From the NCBI GenBank assembly GCA_012845835.1, contig JABAKD010000014.1, positions 10,883,219 through 10,947,218 on the forward strand: a stretch of 64,000 nucleotides of DNA, read 5' to 3'. The notes below the pieces were generated by a model that saw only the letters and a program-made list of their open reading frames with translations, searched no databases and was not told where the DNA came from. Both the position numbers and the translations under genes were made by a program. Source of the stretch: Undaria pinnatifida (lineage: Eukaryota; Sar; Phaeophyceae; Laminariales; Alariaceae). Shown piece by piece: positions 45,153 to 55,734 of this stretch. The stretch's first letter is position 1. Each line of letters begins with the position of its first letter.

Positions 45153-45490
45153 TGTAGACACGCCTGGGTCAGACAGGGTGTACTGACCAAAGATTGTCCC
45201 CCCTTAGCCTGAGGGGGGCTGGGATTGTCAGCACCATTAAAGTGCTAGAAAGAGAGAGAGGTAAATTGATAGTGTTTTGGCTTTAAACACGAAAACACCA
45301 GCGATTTTAAACTCAATCCCCGAATCCCTTCACCATATTCCAGAAGAAGATTAATGGAAACCTCTGTTGTCTTTAATTACAGTTAACGCTCACGTCAGAT
45401 CCACAGCAGCCAATCACCACCAAGAAGAACAGCTATCATCTCTTATCACACCAACACTACATACATACTCTCTGGTGTGCTACTGTCCAC
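45153..45490 (-). repeat. Gypsy-family LTR, solo or remnant
   Basis: From TGTAGACACGCC to CTGTCCAC, diverged. The 40 bp before it (CTGACTAGCTTCAGTGTGTTCAA...TATCGATAA) resembles the 40 bp before the LTR at 18874, so LTR homology in this subgroup extends further out or both sit in the same host repeat. No internal element sequence follows; R1 begins at 45494. Confidence 0.7.
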
Positions 45491-45493
45491 TGC

Positions 45494-47430
45494 CCACGTA
45501 GCCCTCGACCCGAGGAAGACAGACCCTACACGGTCAGGCCCGAGGCTGACGACTACCAAAGACGAAACATAGAAAGACCGACGACCCGCAGCCGGGGGGA
45601 GGCCATTGCCAGACGCACCGCCTGCGAGCCAGACCGGCCACAGAACTGCTGACCGACTGCTGTACGCGAGGATGCATGAGGTCCGTCGGGTTTTCTATCC
45701 CAACTTGTGAGATGATCATTCAAAACAGGAGAGTTGACACCAGAAAAAGTTATGTATCACCTGTCCCTCGGGTGCGTGACCCAGACCGAGCGATAGAATG
45801 ACCCGCTGGCAGGCCCACAGACTGACCCGCAGCCTCGGCGAGTCCCTTTACCACGGGCCCACCGCTTGACTGATGGCATCGAAGAACTGAAAATGAACTG
45901 CTGTGCGCGATAATATCAGAGCAAGCAGCAGTATCCGTTATACCATCAAGATGAATATCAAACAATGGGAAACCCGGGGATTTATCCAGATATCCCCTGG
46001 CGACCACAGCCTCCCCCCAGACCGCATCCACAGCCCCAAAGGGACTTGTGGGGAACACGATATCAGAATCTGAATCGAAGATAGAAGACGCACCCGAAGA
46101 TATAACAAGAGACCAGTAGATGTAACCTCGGTAATGCCCACACAATCGAAGAAGAAGTCAAACGCGTTACTCCAAAATTCCCGAGTGCCAACGCACCAGT
46201 GCCCACGCGGAATCTGCAGATTTATTAGGTCCGTCGGGTTTTCAATCCCAACTTGTGATATGATCATCCAAAACAGAATGATTGAGACAGCAGAGACATT
46301 TATAGATTACCTGTCCCTCGGTCCGGGGTGACAGACCCACCGCCTGTGACCCAGACCGGGCGATAGAATGACCCGCTCACAGACCGACAGACGGACCCGC
46401 AGCCTTGGTCAGACCCTTCGCCACGGGCTCACCGCCTGACTGATGGCACCGAAGAACCGAAAATGCTGTGCGCGATGATATCAGAGCAAGCAGCAGTATC
46501 CGTTATACCATCAAGATGAAAATCAAATCATGGGAAACCCGGGGATTTATCCCGGATGTCCCCTGTCAACCGCAGCCCCCCCTCAGACCGAACTCACAGG
46601 CGCAAAAGAACTTGGGGAATAAGATATCAGAATCGGAATACGATATCAGAATCTGAACCGCAGATAGAAGATACACCCGAAGATGTAACAAGAGGCCCGT
46701 AGATATAAATAACCTCGGTAACGCCCGCAAGATCGAAGTCCAAACGCGGTACTCCGGTACTCCAAAATTCTCGAGTGCCAACACACTAGCGCCCACGCGA
46801 AATCTGCGGATTCATTAGGTCCGTCGGGTTTTCTATCCCAACTTGTGAGGTGAACACCCAAAGCAGGAGAGTTGAGACCCCAGAAAAATTGTCCCTCGGT
46901 CCAGGGTGACAGACCCACCGCCTGTGATCCAGACCGAGCGATAGAACGATCGCTGAATGACCGACAAACTGACCCGCAGCCTCGGCGAGCCCCTTTACGA
47001 TGGGCCCACCTGATGGCACCGAAGAACCGAAAAAGAACTGCTGTGCGCGATGATATCAAAGCAAGCAGCTGTATCCGTTTTACCATCAAGATGAAAATCA
47101 AATAATGGGAAACCCGGGGATTTATTCCGGATGTCCCCTGGTGACCACAGATCTCAGCGCAAGCAGAAGTGTCCGTTTTACATTCAAGATGCGAACAAAT
47201 AATAAGAAACCCGGGGATTTTTTCCGGATGTCCCCTGGCCACAATAGCCTCCCCCCAGAACTAATCCACAGGCCAAAAGGGATTTGGGGAACACGACAAA
47301 AATACAAACAGGGGCAGCCGGAGACCATCCACGAAAAAAATACAACTCGAAGAAGGAAGAAAGAATAAACCACAGATCAACATAATCCATGTCGACGAAG
47401 TTCCTACCGATGCCATACGTCCAGGATAAA
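45494..47430 (+). repeat. R1 tandem array (three full units plus a partial)
   Basis: Full units begin AGGTCCGTCGGGTTTTC at 45679, 46227 and 46817 (spacing 548 and 590). Order in each: A, B, core C (AAGCAGCAGTATCCGTTxTA), D (GATxTCCCCTG), then tail E1 (AGAAGATACACCCGAAGATxTAACAAGAG...) in the first two and E2 in the third. Unit 3 also has an internal duplication of C-D (47150-47240). 45494-45678 is a B-type fragment matching 55100-55255. Open minus frames occur across the array (45750-46145, 46646-47242). Confidence 0.82.
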
Positions 47431-48200
47431 GTTGTACGCACCCATACCTTGTTTTTTAGACAGCTGAAGTTCAAAGTATAATGAACGAAAAGCCTTCTAA
47501 TTCCGCATAAAAATTTACGCAGCGTCTCCACATACCTCCTCTAGCTTTGTCGTGCTTGTTTCTTGACACATGGGTCAGGTTTTCAACATTTCACTCTCAC
47601 GCACATACACACCAAAACATATTCACACACAAAAATAAGTGATCACTTGCCAGCTTCTTCCTGCTGCAGCATATAGTCATTAGTCATGAGCAGCTAGTAG
47701 AGGGCCCAAGCTCAGAGGGTCATAATCTGACTCCAGACAAGCAAACACGGCCGGAAAGTCTCGAGTTGACGCATCTATGACCCTAACCCTAACCCTAACC
47801 ATGAACAAAACCCAGTAGAGCAACCTATATTGAACGGTCAACGAACACTTCTTCCTTGACATCATGCGGTATAATGCACTTCCCTTTACAAATTTGCATT
47901 CTTGCCGCTCTCGGATCCAACTCGATTTTGAAAAACTGTTGCTTGAGCCCAAACTCCGGCAATTGAATAGCAACGCCCGCTTCAGTATCCATCAACAAAG
48001 TATTGGGTTCCGAGGGCACACACTCTTTTCCAAAAGCAGTCTGTGACGGATCAAAATTTGCAACAAGTGTGTGTGTGTGTGTTCTTCACATTAAACCGTT
48101 CTTCTACTCGTCGACAAGTAAAACCCCCGTCACTCTCAGACTTTTCACATACATCCATATTCGTTGTGGTCTCATCAGATGTAGACACCGGTACATCAGA
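47431..48200. other. No confirmed gene
   Basis: Holds the telomere-like units at 47781-47800 and a (GT)n run at 48069-48080. On the minus strand 47825-48019 is open (DTEAGVAIQLPEFGLKQQFF, CKGKCIIPHDVKEEVF); it looks coding-like but I do not recognise a family. Confidence 0.35.
47781..47800 (-). repeat. Interstitial telomere-like repeat
   Basis: CCCTAA three times plus CC. This is the complement of the TTAGGG telomere unit. It is too short to mark a chromosome end and is embedded in otherwise unique sequence. Confidence 0.7.
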
Positions 48201-48209
48201 AAGAACGAC

Positions 48210-48690
48210 AGCAGGTATGTCCTGTGGTCGCCAGGGGACATCCGGGATGTATTCCCGGGGCTTCCAATATTTTATGTTAATCTTGATGGTAAAACGGATG
48301 CTGTTTGCTCTGATATCATCGCGCACAGCAGCTCTCGGTTCGTTGTCGGTTGGGCTGTCGGTATTCGGTCTGGGTCTCACGTCGTGGGTCTGTCCGGGGA
48401 CAAGGGCCACCCCTCCGGTGGCCTGTCTCTCTGGATCACAGGGGGTGGGTCTGTTACCCTGGATCGGAGGGGGAAACAGGAAATACTAATTCTTTATGTA
48501 TCAACTCTCCTGTCTTGGGTGATCATCTCACGAGCTATGATCAAAAACCCGAAGGTCCGTTTTCTAGGTCGCCAGGGTCAACTCTCATGTCTTGAGTGAT
48601 CATCTCAATAGTTGGGATCAAAAATCGGAAGGTCCTAATCCATCGAAAACCCGAAGGTCCTAGAATATCTGCAGATTTATCCAGATTACC
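48210..48690 (-). repeat. R1 inverted copy
   Basis: Reverse orientation relative to the array: D (GTCGCCAGGGGACATCCGGGAT), core C (CTTGATGGTAAAACGGATGC...GATATCATCGCGCACAGCAG), B, then two partial A blocks (48485-48555, 48575-48640). The plus-strand frame 48003-48599 runs through the whole copy and contains NLDGKTDAVCSDIIAHSSS, similar to the frame seen on the minus strand of the array. Confidence 0.75.
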
Positions 48691-49173
48691 AGTATGGCAT
48701 AGAATGTAAGGATCGTTTTTGTGTAAGAGTGAAACCAACACGGTCATTATAATTCAACCCATTTTGATGCTTATGTATTGCTGTACGCGAACCTACGTAC
48801 AATCATACTCTCTTTGTTTTTTCTCGTACGAGTCGTTCGCAATTATACTGCTGCTCGTATAACTCGTGCGGTGGTTGTGCTGCTGTCTGCACGTGCGTTG
48901 GGTTGTGCGCGTTTTGTTGTATCTTCTGTGTGTAGGCTGTTGTGTGATCTTTACATGCTGGGTACGTTTCTTCTGCGCTTGCAGTACTGTTCGTACGTAC
49001 GTAATTCTAATTGAACTGAATACCAAGACTGTTTTCTATCATAATGAAAACCGAACGGTATCACAATGAATACCAAACGTTCTTACATTTGCGTCCGGAG
49101 TGATATCTACGTATGAGAACTTATTATACTCTCGTCGTCGTACAAGTTAGTGCAAGCACGTACGAACAACACA
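48691..49173. other. No gene recognised
   Basis: Contains GTACGTACGTA and CTCGTACGAG words and scattered CTGCTG. It might be an outer part of the adjacent DNA transposon, but no terminal repeat was found here. Confidence 0.35.
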
Positions 49174-49187
49174 CGAGCTGGGCCGGC
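49174..49187 (+). repeat. Candidate left terminal inverted repeat
   Basis: CGAGCTGGGCCGGC; its reverse complement is at 53822-53835. A 14-bp exact inverted match bracketing a transposase at this distance is suggestive but could be chance. The sequence is GC-rich compared with its surroundings. Confidence 0.45.
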
Positions 49188-49467
49188 TATCAAACTATCA
49201 TTCCGTGTTCCAGTCATAAAATTCGAACAACTGGGAGCTCAATGTTACTGAAAACATTGTTGGAATCGGCCAATCAACGCGCGTATTCACAATCACGCGT
49301 CTTTTCTACAGAGCAGGTTCCAGCGTTTAAAAACTTCACGGCACCATATCGTACTGGATTTAGAGAAGGTGAAACCGTTGTTTAAAAACAAATTGTGGCG
49401 CAATTTTCAAATTTGGGTTTGCTTCGCTGTCGCCACATGGTCACACTGATGCTGCGTCACACACAAC

Positions 49468-49806
49468 ATGCCACCAAGCGCTCCAACCAAGCAGCGATGG
49501 CTGCGAACCTCTGTACCTAGAGTATTCGATGATACGAGCGCCGGGAACTGGCGCCTACGTTTGTTGTACACGCGGGCACGTGGCCAGAAGCCGGGACGCA
49601 AGCAGGCATTATGGTTTACTTCGCGGGCAGACGCGGAGAACGCTGCAGACAGCTGGCGGCGGAGTTGGGAAGAGGGACGGCAGGGCGTTCTACCTACCGA
49701 ACTACTGTCTCTCTCAAAGCCTGAGAAAACAGAAGCATTGTCTCCAGAGCTTCCTAAATGCAAGTGTCATTCGTGCAATTATGTGAGCAGGTTGCAAATT
49801 AAATAA
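49468..49806 (+). CDS. Unidentified 112-residue ORF inside the transposon
   Basis: Intact frame starting MPPSAPTKQRWLRTSVPR, ending with a Cys cluster (CKCHSC). It is basic, with a coding-like middle (WFTSRADAENAADSWRRSWE). It lies in the same orientation as the transposase and inside the proposed terminal repeats. I do not recognise a family. It could be an accessory ORF, an upstream transposase exon or unrelated. Confidence 0.35.
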   Translation: MPPSAPTKQRWLRTSVPRVFDDTSAGNWRLRLLYTRARGQKPGRKQALWFTSRADAENAADSWRRSWEEGRQGVLPTELLSLSKPEKTEALSPELPKCKCHSCNYVSRLQIK

Positions 49807-50070
49807 TGCTGGTGCTAGTTGCAGCTCTTGAACGGCGGCCTGACATAGGACAGGACGCGTTTCCGGCAGCACCACAACTGCACCTCGTTTCGTGTCAGCT
49901 GTCACACAGCTGTATGTACGTGTACGTATTCGCTCGTACGCGCTACAAATCATCTACTGTGTTCAGTGTATATCGTAGATGATCATGGTTGACTACTGTT
50001 TGGAATTGCGAAATACGACTGCCGTGCGTCGCAGTTTGAACTTGACCTTCGAAATCAAAACCAAGTCTAA

Positions 50071-50440
50071 TCATACAGCAGTCTCACGCAAGAAGGAAAC
50101 GCGTCCAGCAGTATGAAACGGATCTGTCGTTGCCTGTCGGCCTGACCCTTACTGCTGTACTGCATAGGTCGGCTTATAATTGAATGCCCGGCAAGATGTA
50201 ACGCTGTTTACAACTGCTGAACTGCTGATCAAAATGTACAACGGAGTGTAATCTTGCCGCACTCTCACACAACCCAAGTGTTGTCATACAGCAGTCTTAC
50301 GCAAGAAGGAAACGCGTCCAGCATGAAACGGGTCTCTCATTGCCTGTCGGCCTGACCCTTACTGCTGTACTACATAGGTCGGCTTATAAATGAATGCCCG
50401 GCAAGGTGTAATGCTGTTGTGACACTGCTGAACTGCTGAT
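50071..50440 (+). repeat. Tandem duplication, period 213 bp
   Basis: TCATACAGCAGTCT(C/T)ACGCAAG starts at 50071 and again at 50284. Homology runs about 160 bp to GAACTGCTGAT. The unit is bounded by CAGCAGT and CTGCTGA, which are inverted relative to each other. It lies within the transposon, upstream of the transposase. Confidence 0.8.
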
Positions 50441-50698
50441 TATCTTTTTCAAGGTACCTAGTGTAATCGTACAGCAGTCACAAGAAACTTGACACACGGC
50501 CGAGGGCATTTGCACGTTCGACGCACGCTTGCTGATCTCGTATCTTCCTCGCCGTTCATCAGACCCAACACAACTACTTTCGTAACAGGTAAATCTCGGT
50601 TGAGCTTGGGCGTACTGAACTGTGTCGAGGAATCGGTGTACAAGAACCAGCGCCGCAAAGGTGGTCCAAAGGGACAGTTTGCGTGAAGGCAGAGTCAG

Positions 50699-53120
50699 AT
50701 GCTGACCGAGCGGCATAATCGGTACCTCGAGCGTGCGCGGAGTCAGCGTGAGTTAAAGGTCAAAAAGGAGTTCATGTGGCGCATGCGTTACCTCACCGTT
50801 CGCAAGGCTGAGCTCGAAGAGGAGGTGGAAGGAGGGGAAAGCACGATCAGCAGGATTCGCGACGCCATGTTCGACGACTTGAACGTGCTTCTGCATGTTC
50901 GCGAGGACAGAGGTAAATGCCGAGCCCGTGCGCAAGCCAGAAGAGCTGTCGAGAGCGCGAAGTACGCGTCTGCGTCATCAAGCGTTGGCAATTTCCGAAA
51001 TGATGCAGCAGCTGCGTGACCGTTGGTTGCTCCAAGCTCATCATTTCGGAGAGACGCTTGAAGCATTCCTTGCTGCCGAGGCCTTCGGTGTTTCTTAAAA
51101 ACGAAAGTACGCCGCCGACAAAAAGATAGCCGAGAGTTTGAGCGAGTCCTCGTTGATCCGACTCGACAATTCCCTCGTACTCATTGCTGAACGCGTGATA
51201 CAGACAAACAAGCTACGCTACAAACCGTCAACCATTTTAGGGTGGGTGCGCCAATTTCGGACGCTCGGCCATTTCGAACGTCATGGTAGAGGTGTGCACG
51301 AGAGAGAGTGGATCTTGAGTGAGGAGGGCATTCGGCTTGAACTCCTGCAGTGGCTCAAGACCGAGAAGCGTGTAACGGCGAAAAAGACCGGTGACTTCGT
51401 CAACAACGTGTTGTTGGTGAGGGAAGGGGGCCTCGAGCGGCTGGACAAGTATGGGTTGAGCTTGCCAGTCTCGTCGACCACTGTCCACTCGTGGATGGTC
51501 AAGCTTGGCTGCAGGTATGATCGTGCAGGGCAGTCGTACTACACCGACGGCCATGAAAGAAAGGACGTGGTGGAGTATCGTAAGGAGTACGCCAGGGCGA
51601 AGAGGAGGCACGCTCTACGTCAACCATGCTGGAAACGGGTGGAGTGGAAACCGTTGACGGCGGACGAGAAGAGCAGCTTTGACGCACTGGTCGAGAGTGA
51701 GGAGAAGCATCTGTCAGAGGTGATCTGTTTCAAAGACGAGGGGAGCGTGGAGTTTCACGTAGATTTTCGGGCGAGAAATCGAATGAAAAGCATGATGACC
51801 TCCGCAAAGAGATGAGTCCAAAGGGTGGAACGCTCAGTGTCCGCTTCCACGAAGCGGCTGCCACTCCCTGTCAATTTCAACACGACCCCGACATCTGCAA
51901 GTGCAACAAGATATAGTACCACATTGGTCAGGACGAGGGCATCTATCGCGCATCGCCAGGGAGGGCAATTAGTGGGTGATCCAGGGCATGCGTGGATTGC
52001 GAATGAAAACAGAGGGGCAGGGACAGATGGTGTCTGCCTTTCAAGATGACATCCGCGGTTTTGGCTTTCCCATGACGGCACTGAGTTCGCAAAGGTAAAC
52101 CTTTTCCGGGCATCGGTCGGGCGCCGGGCCTTGGAGATCTCGCCTGGGATGCGGTTCTTAAATCCCGGGAAGAACAGAGACGGGTATTGGACATTAAAGG
52201 AGTTCAAAGAGCAAACAGTGGACGTCATGGACTGCTTCGACGTCGTCTACGCCGACCTTCAGCTCATGGTCGAGGTGGACCACTCGGCGGGGCATGCTGA
52301 ATTCCGCGATGACGGACTCCACGTGGGCAACATGAATGTCAATTACGGGGGCAAACAGAAAATTATGCGTGACACTACCATGACCGAGGGGTGCGTTGGA
52401 CCTGGAGAGGCGAAGATGCACTTGAACAGCGATAAATGGAGCACGCAGTTCGTCCAAGGTGTTACCGAGAAGACCGTGGATGTAAAGCTGCGGGTTTTGC
52501 CACGCAAAGCATGGTGTTCAAAGCGGGTGATCCGCCGCCGTTTCACGCATGCGACGAACATATAAACGAAAACACGTCAAAAACGTCCCGCGGGAAGGTG
52601 GTGTTGGTGCACGAGGCATACGCCGGAAAGCTAAAGGGGATGCGACAAGTCTTGTGGGAGTGCGGTCTCTACGCGGAAGGAATGTCGGCGTCGGCGGATG
52701 CCCCTGCAGAAAAGAAGATGGATGACATCATCAGCAACTTGCCGGACTTCATGAATGAGAAGTCCGCGTTGCAGCACACGGGAGAGGGGCGCGGCCACAT
52801 TCTCCTGCTGTCACCAAAGTTTCATCCAGAGGTTGCCGGCGTAGGGATCGAGTATTCTTGGGGGATGTCGAAGCTCAAGTTTCGACGGGAGATCAACGAC
52901 GAGGTGCCTTGGCATCTGCACGAAAATATCGTGGCGTCGATGTGACGGGAAACGATCCTCACGCTGGGACGGGTGCGCCGCTTTGCACGGCGCTGCCGAG
53001 ACTACTGCCGGGCCTACTTCGAGCACGGCGCGATTGAATCGAAGCAAAAGATCGAGCAGATGCGGTCGCGAAGGCGCACCGCAACATCATCGACATGGAG
53101 CCGGGCTTCATCGACAAGCA
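50699..53120 (+). pseudogene. DDE transposase (Tc1/mariner-IS630 superfamily), frameshifted
   Basis: Pieces in order: 50699-51019 and 50895-51098 (charged helical N terminus); 51138-51815 (helix-turn-helix-like ILGWVRQFRTLGHFERHGRG, then YYTDGHERKDVVEYRKEYAR); frameshifted piece to 52130 with GQDEGIYRAS (first D, codon 51932-51934); 52131-52565 (GKNRDGYW, EVDHSAGHAEFRDDG with the second D, NYGGKQKIMRDTTM); 52436-52945 (FHPEVAGVGIEYSWGMSK with the E); tail ILTLGRVRRFARRCRDYCRAY to about 53050. This is a large transposase family I know from stramenopiles, haptophytes and fungi. The D-D-E residues survive, but at least three frame changes and stops inactivate it. Confidence 0.85.
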
Positions 53121-53835
53121 GTAACTCTGAGGCCGGGGGGGGGGGGGATTTCTCTTTTGAGGCTCCGGTCGTTCTTAGTACGTACGGACGATGCGTGGTG
53201 TCTGTCGACACGAACTCTCTGGGTAAAAATTGATAGCTTCTGTTGCATCTTTTGTTGAACGTAAACTTCGTGTTTTTCCTCTACAGGAGTGTACTCGTAC
53301 ATGCCTGAGCATGTGTTGCTACGTACAACATACGAACTCGTACGCACATACATAATACGTCGACTTCGATCTCTGAACGCATTTATTTCATGATTGTGTC
53401 TCGCTCGGCAAACACCGTTGCTTTCGAGCGTCTTTTATTTGGATGTGGTCGGTATTCTGTCTTCAACAAAAACAAGAAATATCGGACGAGATCTTGGGCA
53501 GATTTGAGCGAAACTGGTGCGTACAGCGATTTGCGCATGCATACACAGCGCAAATCACATGTTTTTTTGATGAAGATTTGACAAGTGGTCCGCAAGACAC
53601 TTATGAAGATAATGCCTATGGTTTTTTTTGTTTTTTTTCTTATTTTTTCACGAATAATCCAAATCTCAAAAATCCTTCATCGGGCATGACTCGGCCAAAA
53701 AATAAGAAAAACATAGCCATCATAGTCGTATATGTCTGTGGAACAAGCTGTCGAAATTTTGTGGAAAACGATAATAAATTGGGCTGTGCAGCATCGGTTG
53801 AACACACTTCCCACCCTGTTGGCCGGCCCAGCTCG

Positions 53836-54814
53836 TAGTAGCTTTTGTATGCTCACCGGTCACCAGCGCGTACGTGCGTGTTCAACCGCAGCGCAGCTAC
53901 GTAGCTGTATGCGTTTTTGTCTCTTGGTGAGTACTCGTATGAGTACGCGTACTGTGAAACTGCGCTACCTGCGCCCCCGTTTGCTTTCGTATTTGCATGG
54001 AGATCTCACACAACCCCCCTGCCCCCTTGCATCCGCCCGCGACACCCCTACAGAGAAATCTCTCAACAGCCTCGGCTACTTGAACTGCGCCCAAGCGAAG
54101 TGGGACAAGCGTCAGCGCACGTGCGGCTTGCCCATAACCCGCGCAGAAATCTTAGCGGCAACGAGCATGTCTGCTCGACAGAGGCGTTCCGCTGTGCGGG
54201 GTCTGCGCGGGAGGACCGCTAAGCCAACTGTATAAAGCGTCGGTGCTATCTCAGCCACCGGGTCTACGAGCTCCAGGGGATCATTGCAGCAAACCACGAT
54301 CACGTCGCGCGCCTCTAAGTCGCCTTGTCGTCAAATCTGTTGACACTCTGCTCGCAGACGCCAATCTCGTAAGCAGAAAGTTTGCGCTCCTCCCATCTAC
54401 CGTGTTTATCCTCGTGGTTTTCCCCCCAGTTTCGGGAAGGATCGAAAATGTGGGATTAGCGCACCATTTTTTCGAATGTTGAACTGAAAACTTGACACGC
54501 GCTTCAATGTAGTGTTTCCGAGATGTTCTTTTCTGCACCACTTTTTTTTCTTTTGTCAGTTAAGATCAAAACCGATTTCCGTTTTAATATATAAATGTGC
54601 CTTAACTCACGAAAAAAAAATCAAGTGGTGCAGTAATGAAGCCCTCGAGAAGACTATAATGAAGGGCGTGTCAATTTTTCCTCTCAAGATTCAAAAAAAC
54701 GGTGCGCTATTGAACGGACGGGCTAAAAAGCTGATCATGGCTGGCCCAGCTTGTATGATAACTCGAAGAATCTTGTCGATAAAATATGGCACATGCAGCA
54801 GATCCGCTCGTAGA
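53836..54814. other. No gene recognised
   Basis: Some open frames (53732-54235 plus) without known motifs. Confidence 0.4.
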
Positions 54815-55330
54815 CCAGGACGACACCAGAACCTGAACCAAAGATACTCAAGATAACAGAATCTGAACAGAAGATAGAAGATACACCCGAAGATATAACA
54901 AGAGACCCGTCAAGATACTCTCGGCGATGCCCACACGATCGAAGAAGATGCCAAACGCGGTACTTAAAAACTCCTGGGTGCCAACACACCTTTCCCACGC
55001 GAAAGCTGAAGATTTATTAGGTTCTATCGGGTTTTCAGTCTCGACGTATAAGATGATCACCCAAACAGGAGAGTTGACACCAGATAAACGTGTATTATCA
55101 TCTTTCAGCCCACGATCCGGCGGAGACAGGCCCTACACGGTCAAACCCGAGACTAACCGACGACCAAAGACGAAATGCAGTAAGACCGACGATCCGCAGC
55201 CGCCGAGAGGCCCTTTACCACAAAACTGCTGACCGACTGCTGTGCGGGAGGATGGATCTCAGAGCAAGCAGCAGTATCCGTTTGACCATCAACAAGCAAA
55301 CCAATTAATGGGAGCCCGGGAGTTTATACA
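54815..55330 (+). repeat. R1 copy, order E1-A-B-C
   Basis: Starts in tail E1 (AGAAGATACACCCGAAGATATAACAAGAG-like), passes through the conserved E1-A junction (GATTTATTAGGT), A, a B variant shared with 45494-45678, and core C (AGCAAGCAGCAGTATCCGTT). It stops at about 55330 at GAGCCCGGGAGTTTATAC. Confidence 0.75.
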
Positions 55331-55354
55331 AAATAGGATCCGTTGCAATGGCTA

Positions 55355-55730
55355 ATCTGATCCTCAACGGTCAATCACCGCAATCAAGTTCAGCTGTCAT
55401 CACTTATCACTAACCGTGATCACTCTTTCTGGTACGCTACTGTCCACAACGTGCGGCCGCGTCTTGAACGGTCGAGCACCCGGCTTAAGGGTGACGTTCA
55501 AAGGTTCGACACGCGCGGGCGGGTCACCCTACGTAACCCACGCTAAAACGCGTTCCAGCGCCTCCCACTCGGCCGCCGTCCATGCCAGGACGACCTCCTT
55601 CAGAGCCTCAGATCTGACCCGTAATTCCTACTCCGGGCCCATGTCGATGTCTGGCCCGCGCGCCATTAAGTGCTCCCATCCGGATCCTCGGGCATCCCGC
55701 ACGGTTTCTGCTGCAAGTCGTCGACATGTG
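55355..55730 (-). mobile_element. Gypsy LTR end fused to internal pol fragment
   Basis: 55355-55451 is the outer part of a family LTR (GATCCTCAACGGTCAATCACC to ACTGTCCACAA). At 55452 it joins a segment matching 24165-24500 of gypsy A (GCGGCCGCGTCTTGAACGG, CGGGCGGGTC). In an intact element these are not adjacent, so this is a deletion or recombination product. Confidence 0.7.
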
Positions 55731-55734
55731 GTGG

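Larger units (their letters stand above)
49174..53835 (+). mobile_element. Tc1/mariner (IS630)-superfamily DDE transposon, decayed
   Basis: CGAGCTGGGCCGGC at 49174-49187 is matched as an inverted repeat at 53822-53835. Similarity may extend inward to a shared GTGTTC at comparable distance. A TA dinucleotide follows the right end and CA precedes the left, near the TA target duplication of this superfamily. The 4.66-kb interval contains a small ORF (49468-49806), a tandem duplication (50071-50440) and a frameshifted transposase (50699-53120). The terminal repeats are my proposal; the transposase call is firmer. Confidence 0.6.

Noticed and set aside
46646-47242. 198-residue minus ORF as an independent gene
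   Set aside because: It runs across the boundary of two R1 units and is best treated as part of the R1 frame-conservation question.
53732-54235. 167-residue plus ORF
   Set aside because: No motif, unusual composition, and it begins inside the proposed right end of the DNA transposon.
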